Notes: generated by a model from the sequence alone, not told the origin. A stretch of 64,000 nucleotides of DNA from Isobaculum melis (GCF_900111355.1 NZ_FOHA01000002.1:248001-312000), one strand, 5' to 3'. Positions 52,227 through 61,206 are shown, counted from the first letter of the stretch. Made by a program: numbers and translations.

Positions 52227-53279
52227 TTATTTTGAAAGCCAAGTTAAAGCTTCCGTTTCAAGTAATTGAATTCTTTGTAACAGCTCGATTTGTACCGATG
52301 AAACCTCATAATGGTCTGCTTTGATGGCCGCTATACAAGTAGCCACAAATTGTTGGATTGCAAGTCCACTTTCTGCAAACAAAGTAGCCGCTTTCAGCCA
52401 ATTTTGGTTGCCATAAAGAGGTGCATATTCCACAAGTGCAGCAGCAAACTGATCTCTCATTGCTTGATGAGGATTTTTGAAGCCTAAGCTTTGGGTCATC
52501 AGGCTTTCATAAGATTCTGGTAGCATACTGCCTGTTAATAGGATGATAAAATCATAGATTTGCTTTAAATCTTGTTTAGCATATTGTTTTTGCCAATCCC
52601 CTATTTCAGCAATAACTCGTTGTGCGGCTTTGACACCAAATAAGCTGACTTTTGGTCTTAAATATTCTTCTGCTAATTGTTGATATGCCTGCTTTAAAAT
52701 CAGTGGAATACTCTTTTCAGGAGCTTGCATATCAATGCCAAAATATGCATTCTTTTTACTTAATCCTGTGCCCTCATCTTGCCACGCTTTTTCTAAATGA
52801 GCAATTGGAATTTTGACTGGATAGTCTTCTGAATTATCATGGACAATCACAGTCTCTTCATCATATCCTACCATCATCACCACATGATCAGGAATATGGC
52901 TGGTTTGATAAAATTTTTTTTGGTATTGTAGGTAGAACATATCCAACCCAAATAATAAAACAGGAATTTCTTGATCGACCAATGATTTGATGGTTTTTAA
53001 TGTATGGTTAAAGGTTTTGCCTTCTCCAGTAATGAGTTTGAACCCTATATGTTGCTGCCAAAACTCATATTGCCTTCTTCCTACACCATGCTGTCCTGTG
53101 AAAAACAGCATTTTCTTTATTTCATTGCTACGATTAGAAATACAGCTAAATCCTACATGACTATCAAAGAGTAAACCTTCTGGTATTCTTTGTCCTGTTT
53201 TCCATTCATAAATATCACAAATGCCATTTACCGGACAACGATAGTCTGCTATTTGATGCGGTAGCTTTAATAATTTCAT
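52227..53279 (-). CDS. BtrH-like protein with DUF4872 C-terminal domain
   Basis: A 350-residue soluble protein. Residues about 1-150 resemble the BtrH N-terminal domain, a papain-like acyltransferase fold: YRCPVNGICDIYEW near residues 13-26 with candidate nucleophile Cys15, and HVVMMVGYDEETVIVHD near 130-146 with candidate His and Asp. Residues about 165-350 form a helical DUF4872-type region. In butirosin biosynthesis BtrH transfers an acyl chain from a carrier protein. Here no biosynthetic genes are adjacent, so the role is unknown. ATG 53279 follows AGGAGG. Monocistronic. Confidence 0.78.
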   Translation of the reverse strand: MKLLKLPHQIADYRCPVNGICDIYEWKTGQRIPEGLLFDSHVGFSCISNRSNEIKKMLFFTGQHGVGRRQYEFWQQHIGFKLITGEGKTFNHTLKTIKSLVDQEIPVLLFGLDMFYLQYQKKFYQTSHIPDHVVMMVGYDEETVIVHDNSEDYPVKIPIAHLEKAWQDEGTGLSKKNAYFGIDMQAPEKSIPLILKQAYQQLAEEYLRPKVSLFGVKAAQRVIAEIGDWQKQYAKQDLKQIYDFIILLTGSMLPESYESLMTQSLGFKNPHQAMRDQFAAALVEYAPLYGNQNWLKAATLFAESGLAIQQFVATCIAAIKADHYEVSSVQIELLQRIQLLETEALTWLSK

Positions 53280-53431
53280 TCCATCAACCTCCTCTATCAT
53301 TAGCTTAAACCCTCCAATGATGTTAGAGTCAAGCTAATTGAGAGGAAATGATTTGTTCGCAATGATTCTATCTAATGAAGCGAATTTTTCACTATCTGAT
53401 TGTGTACATTTCTAGTGATTTTAAAGAACTA

Positions 53432-54070
53432 TCAGCTTTCATTGTTAGCTGGCAAAGTTTGCATGAGCGCAAAGAAATGTTGGGCGTCACCAGTCCTAAA
53501 ATAATCATACCAAAATGCTAATGTATCTGATTGAAAAACACCTAAACGCTCAATGATTTGCTTTGTCCACAACAAAGCGCCAGTAGAGCTTGCAGTAATC
53601 AGGTTATGATCCACTACAGATGGCTGATCTAGATAAAAACTTTGACCTTTATAACTAGGAGAAACCATTTCAAGAAATCCTGGTCCATTACTAGTATGTG
53701 AGCGGTTATCTAATAGCCCAGCATTAGCCAGTGCAGCAGTAGCGCCACAAATTGCACAGACCGTCGCACCTAAAGAAAGACATTCGCTTGCTTTTTCGAT
53801 GATTGCCTGATGTTTTGGCTCATTCCATGTATCTGCACCTGGTAAGAGCAGCATGCTTGTTTCACTCACAACCATCTCATCAATGAGGCAATCAGGTACT
53901 ATTTTTAGACCACCCATTGTATGGATTGGCTCTTTTGAATCACTCACCATTTTGAGTGAGACTTGGTGATGTCCCTTTTTGAAAAATCGACCGGAATTTA
54001 GCTCTGAAAGAACATACCCGATTTCCCAGTCTGCTAATGAATCAAGAACATAAAGATAGATTGTAAACAT
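53432..54070 (-). CDS. DJ-1/PfpI-family protein
   Basis: A 212-residue class I glutamine amidotransferase-like protein. The reactive Cys is in VCAICGATAALANAGLLDNRSHTSN near residue 108 (nucleophile elbow), preceded by MLLLPGADTWNEPKH near 78. It lacks a second partner domain and any HTH, so it is the stand-alone YoaZ/YdeA-like kind, linked in other bacteria with aldehyde detoxification or stress. It follows the cysteine hydrolase gene by 24 bases; both should be one transcript under the WYL regulator. Confidence 0.87.
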   Translation of the reverse strand: MFTIYLYVLDSLADWEIGYVLSELNSGRFFKKGHHQVSLKMVSDSKEPIHTMGGLKIVPDCLIDEMVVSETSMLLLPGADTWNEPKHQAIIEKASECLSLGATVCAICGATAALANAGLLDNRSHTSNGPGFLEMVSPSYKGQSFYLDQPSVVDHNLITASSTGALLWTKQIIERLGVFQSDTLAFWYDYFRTGDAQHFFALMQTLPANNES

Positions 54071-54094
54071 AAAACGCCTCCATTGTTTTTATTT

Positions 54095-54604
54095 TTATAC
54101 TTCAAAGGTATGATTTGCTAGCAAATCATTTAACTGAATGATGTGACTACCTTTACTTTCATAATAGTGTAGCATTTCGTCAATTTTTCTTTTATCATAA
54201 CTAGTCACACAATCTGCTAGAACATGGACAGCATAATTTGCTTTGCATAGGTTATAACAGGTTGATTTAACACAAATGGCAGCATCTGCTCCTGCTATGT
54301 AGAACTCACCTATTTCATTTTCACGAATAAAATCTGTAAATTTTTCACTCGTTAAAGCATTTCCTTTATATTTTGTAAACACATTTTTGGCTACTATTTT
54401 TAAGTCCGTTGCTAATTCAGCCCCAGGTGTGTTGGGTTTAAAAGTCCTTGTCCCCGCTGATAAATTTTCATGTCTGATATAAATAACATGAATCTTGTTA
54501 GCTACTGCCCAATCAATTGCTTGGTTAATTGAATCAATAATCTCTTTGTAATTCTTTGTGATATCATTTTGAATGTCGATAATGACTAAGGCTTTTTTCT
54601 GCAT
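54095..54604 (-). CDS. Isochorismatase-like cysteine hydrolase
   Basis: A 169-residue hydrolase. The triad is Asp in VIIDIQND near residue 9, Lys near 82 (NALTSEKF region) and Cys in IAGADAAICVKSTCYN near 118. The family includes nicotinamidases, N-carbamoylsarcosine amidases and similar amidases; nothing here fixes the substrate. AGGAGG lies ahead of the ATG. Divergent from a WYL-type regulator with a shared control region. Confidence 0.88.
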   Translation of the reverse strand: MQKKALVIIDIQNDITKNYKEIIDSINQAIDWAVANKIHVIYIRHENLSAGTRTFKPNTPGAELATDLKIVAKNVFTKYKGNALTSEKFTDFIRENEIGEFYIAGADAAICVKSTCYNLCKANYAVHVLADCVTSYDKRKIDEMLHYYESKGSHIIQLNDLLANHTFEV

Positions 54605-54645
54605 GCTATTTCCTCCTTTCTTTACTTTATCAGCATATCATGCAA

Positions 54646-54677
54646 TTGTTGACATCAGTATGGCAACAATATACACT
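54646..54677 (+). promoter_or_regulatory. Promoter of WYL regulator overlapping a dyad
   Basis: TTGACA (54649-54654), 17-base spacer, TACACT (54672-54677). The -35 lies within an inverted repeat TTGTTG-N12-CAACAA (54646-54669) whose inner CAT/ATG also pairs. It is a likely binding site for the regulator and can affect both divergent genes. Confidence 0.6.
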
Positions 54678-54703
54678 AATAAAAAAGAAAGGTTGTGCGT
54701 TTG

Positions 54704-55636
54704 ATGAAACTTGAAAGACTGATTAGCATCATTATGATTCTCCTTGATAAAGAACGGATCAGTGCACAGCAGTTAGCAGATAGGTTTGAAGTTTCCCTTC
54801 GCACAATTTACCGCGATATCGATGCAATCAATATGGCGGGGATTCCAATTCGCTCAACCTCAGGCGTCGGAGGTGGCTTTGAAATCATGCCAAATTACAA
54901 AATGGATAATAAGGTCTTTTCAAGTACTGACCTTTCTGCTATCTTGATGGGACTTTCGAATGTGTCAAATATGCTACCAGGGGATGACCTCATCAATACG
55001 CTTGCAAAAGTTAAAAGTTTTATCCCTGCTGACAGAGCAAAAGAGATTGAATTAAAAGCAAATCAGCTCTGGATTGATTTAAGTCCATGGATGGGGAATA
55101 GGGATATACACCTTCACTTAGAAATGATTAAAGCGGCTTTACAGGAAAGAAAGCTCCTTTCTTTTTCCTATGCCGACCGTTATCAAAATAAAACAACCCG
55201 TTCAGCTGAGCCCTATCAGCTTGTCTTAAAAAGTGGTCATTGGTACTTTCAAGGCTATTGCTTAAAGAGAAATGATTTCCGCTTATTTAGACTGTCTCGC
55301 CTATCAGATTTACAAATCCAAGAGGACATTTTTATGCCACGTGATTATCAAAAACCACAGTTAGATTTTACGGATATGTTGGCAACGATGCAAACAAGAA
55401 TTACCCTTCGTATTCATCAATCTATCATGGAATGGGTACTTGAACATTGTACTTATGAGCACTTTTCCCCAGATGGTGATGCGCACTACATTGTTAAATT
55501 CCCTTTCATAGAGAACGACTACTACTACAATATTCTTTTTAGTTTTGGTCATCAATGCGAGTGCATAGAGCCGGTACATATCCGTGAAGAAATAAAGCGT
55601 AGGATACATGATTTAGCGATCATATATGACAGTTAA
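54704..55636 (+). CDS. YafY-type HTH/WYL-domain regulator
   Basis: A 310-residue regulator: DeoR-like HTH_11 at residues about 2-55 (LERLISIIMILLDKERISAQQLADRFEVSLRTIYRDIDAINMAGIPI) and a WYL domain about 137-215 (LLSFSYADRYQNKTTRSAEPYQLVLKSGHWYFQGYCLKRNDFRLFRLSR), then a WCX C-terminal extension. WYL domains bind small ligands or nucleic acid. ATG 54704 is preferred; GTG 54695 and TTG 54701 also read in frame but are too close to AAAGG. Likely controls the divergent hydrolase/DJ-1 pair. Confidence 0.88.
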   Translation: MKLERLISIIMILLDKERISAQQLADRFEVSLRTIYRDIDAINMAGIPIRSTSGVGGGFEIMPNYKMDNKVFSSTDLSAILMGLSNVSNMLPGDDLINTLAKVKSFIPADRAKEIELKANQLWIDLSPWMGNRDIHLHLEMIKAALQERKLLSFSYADRYQNKTTRSAEPYQLVLKSGHWYFQGYCLKRNDFRLFRLSRLSDLQIQEDIFMPRDYQKPQLDFTDMLATMQTRITLRIHQSIMEWVLEHCTYEHFSPDGDAHYIVKFPFIENDYYYNILFSFGHQCECIEPVHIREEIKRRIHDLAIIYDS

Positions 55637-55680
55637 TAACAGATAAAAAGACAAATAAGTTGTGACTAAAATAAGCAATC

Positions 55681-55726
55681 AAAAAAAGAGGTAGGAATAA
55701 AACGAACAATCGTTTTTCCTACCTCT
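55681..55726 (-). terminator. Terminator of GatZ/PTS operon
   Basis: AGAGGTAGGAA pairs with TTCCTACCTCT and inner AAAACGA with TCGTTTT. On the minus strand T6 follows. It lies 10 bases after the GatZ-like stop. Confidence 0.9.
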
Positions 55727-55736
55727 ATGCTATTAT

Positions 55737-57005
55737 TTACCCTAAATTTTTAATACGTGTCGTAACACCTTTTAAGTTATAACACTCAGCGTAATCACGA
55801 ATTGGGCGTTTAATATGGTCGATGACATAGCGTTGTCCATGAATATGATGTTTCGCAAGGTTGCTATACATTACCTCAATTTCAGCTTTTACTGCTTCAT
55901 CATTAAACGTATAGTGTCCTGCAATATCAAGGATTTCTTCTGATAAAGCAGCATCCTTCATGATTTCATCAACGGTTAAATTGACTTGATCGCCCACCAT
56001 CCATTTTCTCCAGCGTTCACTCTTAATCGCATGAACAAGTAACACTTCACGTGTATTTGATGGGGTTTCAATTAACCCATTTTCCACTAATTTTGCTTCT
56101 ACAGCAGCTAAGTTTAAATAAGCGCGTGTTTCTTCTGTGCCATATTGTGGTGCTACGTTTGTGGCAGTAATTTCTGATGGAATATGCTCAAGCAAGGTGA
56201 CATCATCTAAATAATCCCCATTATGCTCCTTCAAGCCCACACCATATTGTTTGGCCATTTGTGCTAAATCATAGGCATTTTTAAAATTGAAGGTACCTAC
56301 TTGTTCAGTTTTACGCGTTAAGGTACCAGTTTGTCCAACGATAAAGGTTGGCATTGGTAAACCGCGTTTTTCTAATTCCTCTTTTAAGCGTAAAATAAAG
56401 GTTTCATAGGTTTCAGTTGACGTTAATCCACCATTGGTTTCTTCTGTTCCCACTTCATAGCCAATTTCTGGTAAATTACGGGCTTTTCGTTCATTTTCAC
56501 AAAATTCAATTAAATCTACAGTACGTTCTAAAACGGTATCTAAAGGAATCACTTTACCAATTTCAAATGGATCTTTTGTTGGATCAATCATTAATAAATC
56601 AAAGCCTGCTTCAATATCTGCTACATAGGATTGTTTACCTAATTCCATCGCTTTTTCAAAGGGTAAATGGTCATTTCTTTCTTGGTCACGTTGCCAAGGT
56701 CCGCCATGATCGCGACACATATAGTAAAGATTGTCATAACCAATTTCTGTAGCGACTTCTTCAACAGCTTTGGCAAAGGTAAATTGGTTCCAGCCATTGA
56801 CATAGCCACCGCCTAATTCATCAGCATCTACTTGATTACGGCTGGCAATAAACATCACTGGATAATCATCTTCCTTTGAAAGCTCTAGTGTTGCTTGCAC
56901 ACAGTTTTTAGACATGGGTCCAATACCTAAAATTGTTGCACTTTCGCCAGTTTCTTGTAAGGTTAATAATCCTTGAACGACTTTTTTAATTGGTAATTTT
57001 TCCAT
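55737..57005 (-). CDS. GatZ/KbaZ-like protein (tagatose-bisphosphate aldolase non-catalytic subunit family)
   Basis: A 422-residue cytoplasmic protein of the GatZ/KbaZ family. The family TIM-barrel features are seen: MFIASRNQVDADELGGGYVNGWN near residues 52-74, YYMCRDHGGPWQRD near 92-105, FDLLMIDPTKDP near 137, EVGTEETNGGLTSTETY near 186, and GLKEHNGDYLDD near 262. In E. coli these proteins support the class II aldolases GatY/KbaY, but no GatY/KbaY gene is present here. Some homologues are reported to be sugar-phosphate 4-epimerases, so it may act alone on the fructose-type sugar phosphate delivered by the adjacent PTS. Last gene of the operon. Confidence 0.85.
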   Translation of the reverse strand: MEKLPIKKVVQGLLTLQETGESATILGIGPMSKNCVQATLELSKEDDYPVMFIASRNQVDADELGGGYVNGWNQFTFAKAVEEVATEIGYDNLYYMCRDHGGPWQRDQERNDHLPFEKAMELGKQSYVADIEAGFDLLMIDPTKDPFEIGKVIPLDTVLERTVDLIEFCENERKARNLPEIGYEVGTEETNGGLTSTETYETFILRLKEELEKRGLPMPTFIVGQTGTLTRKTEQVGTFNFKNAYDLAQMAKQYGVGLKEHNGDYLDDVTLLEHIPSEITATNVAPQYGTEETRAYLNLAAVEAKLVENGLIETPSNTREVLLVHAIKSERWRKWMVGDQVNLTVDEIMKDAALSEEILDIAGHYTFNDEAVKAEIEVMYSNLAKHHIHGQRYVIDHIKRPIRDYAECYNLKGVTTRIKNLG

Positions 57006-57026
57006 ATTGCATTCAGCTCCATTCAG

Positions 57027-58106
57027 TTATTTTGTTGCTTCGATATTTTTTTCGTTTTGGCTTCCTTCTTGTACAATATTTGGTTTTGTAAAATGCAAGA
57101 TGGCTACTGAGATAAAGACACCAATAAACATTGAAATCACATACCATAACTTACCATTTACAACTGGAAGAATAATTAAGCCACCATGTGGGACTAAGGC
57201 TTCAACATTGTTCATCATTCCTAAAGCACCACCAACGGCACTTCCGATAATAATAGCAGGTAAGACGCGTTTAATATCTTTGACTGCAAATGGAATTGCA
57301 CCTTCTGTAATCCCAATTAACCCCATGAAAAAGGCTGAAATCCCTAAATCTCGATCTTCTGCTGTATATTTTTTGCGATCAATAAAAGTTGAAATTGCCA
57401 TAGCAAGTGGTGGAATCGCTACTGCAATTCGATGGGCACCATTTGGTGCATAAATACCTTCTGCCATTAAAGCAAGGGTAAATGCTGTTGCTGTTTTATT
57501 AATTGGACCCCCCATATCAATGGCTGTCATTGCCCCAATAATTAAACCAAGTAAGATGGCACTTCCACCTTGTAAACTACCAAGTACATCAACTAGCCAG
57601 TTCATACCTGCACCAATTGGAACAGCAATAATGTAAATATAAATGACACCTAACACAAACGTTGTCACAATTGGAACAATTAAGATTGGCATAATGGTTT
57701 TAATCGTTGCTGGTACTTTCCAGGTTTTACACCATTTCACAAAGTAACCAACTGCAACACCCATAATCATTGCGCCTAAAAACCCTGTTTTCACTTGAGA
57801 CTCACCAATTGGATTATTGGCTACATACCCTAAAATCATTGCTGGAGCAATCCCAGGTTTTCCGGCTAAAGAGTACGCAATATAGCCTGATAAAAGGGGA
57901 ATCATCATTGCAAAACCAGCGACACCAAGATCATTTAGATTTTGCATAAATGGATTGGTAATTTCCATCCCAGCATCAGTTGCTTTTCCTGTTGCTAAAG
58001 CAACTGCTAAGAAAATCCCACCAACGACAACTGCAGGTAACATATAAGAAACACCAGTATTAAAAGCTTTCTGTAACTCTTTCAACCCTTTATTATTCTT
58101 TGCCAT
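57027..58106 (-). CDS. Fructose-family PTS EIIC
   Basis: A 359-residue membrane subunit with about nine helices. Conserved loops: YMLPAVVVGGIF near residue 26, GKPGIAPAMILGYVAN near 82, MGGPINKTATAF near 200, GITEGAIPFAVKD near 262. These GGPxNK and GITEGAIPFA motifs define Fru-type EIIC. ATG 58106 is preferred over an upstream frame because GGAGG precedes it by eight bases. With separate EIIA and EIIB genes it forms a complete transporter. The sugar is probably a ketose or polyol; not fixed. Confidence 0.92.
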   Translation of the reverse strand: MAKNNKGLKELQKAFNTGVSYMLPAVVVGGIFLAVALATGKATDAGMEITNPFMQNLNDLGVAGFAMMIPLLSGYIAYSLAGKPGIAPAMILGYVANNPIGESQVKTGFLGAMIMGVAVGYFVKWCKTWKVPATIKTIMPILIVPIVTTFVLGVIYIYIIAVPIGAGMNWLVDVLGSLQGGSAILLGLIIGAMTAIDMGGPINKTATAFTLALMAEGIYAPNGAHRIAVAIPPLAMAISTFIDRKKYTAEDRDLGISAFFMGLIGITEGAIPFAVKDIKRVLPAIIIGSAVGGALGMMNNVEALVPHGGLIILPVVNGKLWYVISMFIGVFISVAILHFTKPNIVQEGSQNEKNIEATK

Positions 58107-58124
58107 GTTTTTATCCTCCAATGT

Positions 58125-58439
58125 TTATAATTTTTCTGCCTCATCAATTGTTTCAACTGGACGCTTAATTACTTCTCCTGGATCAACCTGTAAGACTTTT
58201 CCAGCATCCATTTTTTCTTCAAAACGTTCTTCACCATCAATCCCAATCGCTACTGCTAAAATCACGATATCGGCTGCATCTACTTCTTCTTGCTCTAATT
58301 CATTTTCGATCCCCATACTGCCTTGGGTTTCAACTTTGACTTCATACCCTCTTTTACGACATTCTTTTTCAATGGCTTCTTGCGCCATATAAGTGTGTGC
58401 TACCCCAGTTGGGCAAGCTGTAACTGCGACTACTTTCAT
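58125..58439 (-). CDS. Fructose-family PTS EIIB
   Basis: A 104-residue cytoplasmic EIIB. Phospho-Cys lies in VTACPTGVAHTYMAQEAIE (Cys9), the hallmark of the fructose family. VKVETQGSMGIENEL near residue 36 is also typical. RBS TTAGGAGG. The gap to the EIIA gene is about 50 bases. Confidence 0.94.
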   Translation of the reverse strand: MKVVAVTACPTGVAHTYMAQEAIEKECRKRGYEVKVETQGSMGIENELEQEEVDAADIVILAVAIGIDGEERFEEKMDAGKVLQVDPGEVIKRPVETIDEAEKL

Positions 58440-58488
58440 GTTTATTCCTCCTAATTATAAAAGCTGAACAGGCTAGCCAATATTTAAT

Positions 58489-58953
58489 TTAAATCGTGAT
58501 AGAACTTAATAATTCATAAGCTTGGTTTACATCTGTGATTGCGAGTAATTGCGCTCTAAAGGTTTCATCTAACAATTTCTTACTAAGTTGAGAAATAAAT
58601 TTTAAATGAATATTGTTTTCATTTTCTAGCGGCACCCCAATCAGAAAGATGAGCTTCACTTCTTCTTCATGTCCCTGTGTCCAAATAAAATCTTCTTTGG
58701 TTTGTAGGAAACCAATAAATGGTGCGCTAACTGTACTACTTTTCCCATGAGGGATGGCGATTTGATAGCCAATGGCTGTTGGAACTTCTGATTCTCGATT
58801 TAATACGGCTTCTAAAAAGGGTTGTTGCGCTGTAATCAATTGATTTTCTGCCGCAGTTTCAACCAAATAGTGAAGTACCTCTTCTTTTGTTTTAGCGTCT
58901 TGTTGTAGTAAAATCATTTCTTTTTTGATGACATCCTTTGCAACATTACTCAC
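58489..58953 (-). CDS. Fructose-family PTS EIIA
   Basis: A 154-residue EIIA of the fructose/mannitol family; the active His is in GYQIAIPHGKSSTV near residue 68. GTG 58953 is chosen: GGATGTGAT stands four bases before it. It overlaps the end of the regulator gene by eight bases, so translation is coupled. TTG 58968 and GTG 58962 are alternative starts. Confidence 0.88.
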   Translation of the reverse strand: MSNVAKDVIKKEMILLQQDAKTKEEVLHYLVETAAENQLITAQQPFLEAVLNRESEVPTAIGYQIAIPHGKSSTVSAPFIGFLQTKEDFIWTQGHEEEVKLIFLIGVPLENENNIHLKFISQLSKKLLDETFRAQLLAITDVNQAYELLSSITI

Positions 58954-60895
58954 ATTTATCACATCCAATCATTTTTCTAAAATCTTCTTTTTTGCTCATG
59001 AGATAGAGCTGGTTTAAATTATCTTTGTGCTCAACTATTTGATAAATATCAGATAGGATGTTCCTAATTTCTTTTGTCTCTTTTTCGGCAATACAGACAA
59101 TAAAAATGGTCTTAACGGCATATTCATTCCATTTGAAATATTTTTTATTTCTGACAACAGCAATCACTGTTTCTTTCACAAATTTTGGGTTACCATGGGG
59201 AATGGCAGCGCCTGTTGGTAAGTCAGTGCCCCCCATTTCTTCTCTTGCTTTAAGGCTTTCAACAAATTTTTTTGTAACATATTGTTGATCAACCAATTTT
59301 TTCCCAACGGTTTCTAATACGGCTTCTTTTGATTTAAAATTTTCATCAAAAAAGATCAAGTCATCCTTTAAGTATTTCCCTAAATGATTTAGTTTTTGTG
59401 TCTCGTCGGTTCCTTCTTGCGATAAGAAAAATTGATGATGATAGCTTTCAGAAATATTTTTGATATCTTGATCATTTAAGAAGGGAGAGACAACAATGAC
59501 TTTTTTCTCTGGTACGGTTAAAGGGACTGTTGAAATAATCAAATCAATGTCCGCCAAATCTAGCTGTGGGACTTCTCTAATAGAAGCAACTTCCATCATG
59601 TCAAAGGAAGGTAACACATTTTTAATACGATTGACTAATAATTCCGATGTCGCAATGCCCATTGGACAGACAATTAAGATTTTTTTGCTTAATTTCGTCC
59701 GCTCAATGGCTGATTGAAAGTAAATCGTTAAGAAACCGATTTCATTTTCATTAAAGGCAACATTTAATGCTTCTTCATATTCACTTAGTACAACCCAAAT
59801 GACATTGAAGGTTAAAGCAAATTCATTTTTGATTTGATGAATAAAAGGATTGTCTGTTTTAACTTTTGACTTCAAACGATAAATCATCGGTGGAATATGT
59901 GTTTTTAGCTGTTCTTGTAGCTTTGCATCCTGTGTGAAATCCATATTTAAGGAATCCCCTACTTTAGCGATGATTTTTTCTACAAAAGCATCATCATTTG
60001 CCTCTTTTGGAAAAGGTTCAAAGCGATTTGAGAGTAAATATTTTGATAAATAAGCCACATCTTGTTTGGTATAAGTCACATTCAATCTTAAGGAAATTTT
60101 ATTCAGCATCTGTTCTGCACTTTCTTCAAAGAAGACTTTAGGCTCCGCTGTTGGAACAGCAGGCTGGTTTCCTACTACCGGTGTTTGATGCTGCATGCGA
60201 TAAACTAAAATAATCAATCGATTTAAAACATTGAATACATAATGCTCTGCAATGACTGTTACATTGTTTTTGATATAAGCATACAAGACTCTAACGCAGG
60301 TTTTGACAAGATCTTCTCCATAATAAGCACTTAATCGTGCCAATCTTTTTTCCTCATCTACCTCTAGCTGGGAAGCAAATTTTTCAAAGAGATAATGATT
60401 AAATTCTAGATAGGCTTTCTGGAAATCTTCCTCACTGCCAGCCAATCTTGTTCCCTGTCCATCACTGATTAAAGTTAAATGATTGCCATTTGTTAATTTT
60501 TTCTTTGCAAAGCTTAAATCATTTTTAATAGAAGTTTTACTGACCATAAAGGTTTCAGAAAGCTGCTCAAATGTCACTTTCTGTTGTTGAAATAAAAGGA
60601 GTGCCATCATCTTTTCTCTACGGCCTGCTGTTGAGAAAGTATCTACTTCAAGCTTTGGTGCTGCTTGAATAGGCTGTGTTTCAAGCTTCTTTAAGCCAAT
60701 CCCAATGCCTGGGCGTTTGTCTAGCTGAATCCCTTGTGGCTTTAACTGCTCTTCTATTATTTTTAAATCAGAATGAATCGTGCGCTCTGAAACATTCAAT
60801 ACTGCTGCATACTCTTTGGCTGTTTGATACCCTTTTTGTTTGCGTAAGATTGAAATAAATTGAACTTGCCTTTTGTTTAATTGAATGATAACCAC
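58946..60895 (-). CDS. MtlR-type PTS-regulated transcription activator
   Basis: A 649-residue regulator. Two N-terminal HTH domains (about residues 5-60, YQTAKEYAAVLNVSERTIHSDLKII; and about 85-140, QLSETFMVSKTSIKNDLSFAK), two PRD domains (about 170-400), an EIIB-like domain (KILIVCPMGIATSELLVNRIKN near 410-430, with Cys) and a C-terminal EIIA domain (GTDLPTGAAIPHGNP near 565-580, active His). Phosphorylation at these sites sets its activity; it should activate this operon from the promoter near 61050. GTG start at 60895 with a poorly spaced ribosome site, so the start is unsure. Confidence 0.87.
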   Translation of the reverse strand: MVIIQLNKRQVQFISILRKQKGYQTAKEYAAVLNVSERTIHSDLKIIEEQLKPQGIQLDKRPGIGIGLKKLETQPIQAAPKLEVDTFSTAGRREKMMALLLFQQQKVTFEQLSETFMVSKTSIKNDLSFAKKKLTNGNHLTLISDGQGTRLAGSEEDFQKAYLEFNHYLFEKFASQLEVDEEKRLARLSAYYGEDLVKTCVRVLYAYIKNNVTVIAEHYVFNVLNRLIILVYRMQHQTPVVGNQPAVPTAEPKVFFEESAEQMLNKISLRLNVTYTKQDVAYLSKYLLSNRFEPFPKEANDDAFVEKIIAKVGDSLNMDFTQDAKLQEQLKTHIPPMIYRLKSKVKTDNPFIHQIKNEFALTFNVIWVVLSEYEEALNVAFNENEIGFLTIYFQSAIERTKLSKKILIVCPMGIATSELLVNRIKNVLPSFDMMEVASIREVPQLDLADIDLIISTVPLTVPEKKVIVVSPFLNDQDIKNISESYHHQFFLSQEGTDETQKLNHLGKYLKDDLIFFDENFKSKEAVLETVGKKLVDQQYVTKKFVESLKAREEMGGTDLPTGAAIPHGNPKFVKETVIAVVRNKKYFKWNEYAVKTIFIVCIAEKETKEIRNILSDIYQIVEHKDNLNQLYLMSKKEDFRKMIGCDKCE

Positions 60896-61206
60896 ATCCT
60901 ATCTTTAGGGCGTATGTGGAGAGAATACGTTCATAACATTGCTGAAATAAACGGATACTACTTATGTTTAACACACGTCCTATCCTAGTTTTCTAACCTC
61001 CATTTAATGGTATTTCGCATTTGATGTAAGCGATATCATTGATTACACTTTGATTATAACGAGAGGAACCATTAATGAACATGACAAATCATTTCATGAA
61101 GTTTTGACGAGGATGTTTCAACTTGTTGCAATTGCGACTATGTAAAATTTGTACGGAAGGGTATTTTATTTCATCATAGCATATTCTGAAAGCTATTTTA
61201 GGATAA
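60896..61206. other. Leader and control region of GatZ/PTS operon
   Basis: About 300 bases. It holds a candidate promoter on the minus strand (TATAAT at 61058-61053; no good -35), a perfect cre site (61025-61038) and a leader of about 150 bases before the regulator start. A short frame in the leader (60768-60974 minus) has no convincing ribosome site and I leave it out. Confidence 0.55.
61025..61038. promoter_or_regulatory. cre site of GatZ/PTS operon
   Basis: TGTAAGCGATATCA fits every position of the CcpA consensus TGWNANCGNTNWCA. It lies about 8-21 bases downstream of the predicted start of the operon, a roadblock position. Confidence 0.82.

Noticed and set aside
60768-60974. 68-residue minus-strand open frame in the leader of the GatZ/PTS operon
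   Set aside because: GTG start without a convincing ribosome site; its second half only shadows the start of the regulator gene in another frame and the product resembles nothing.
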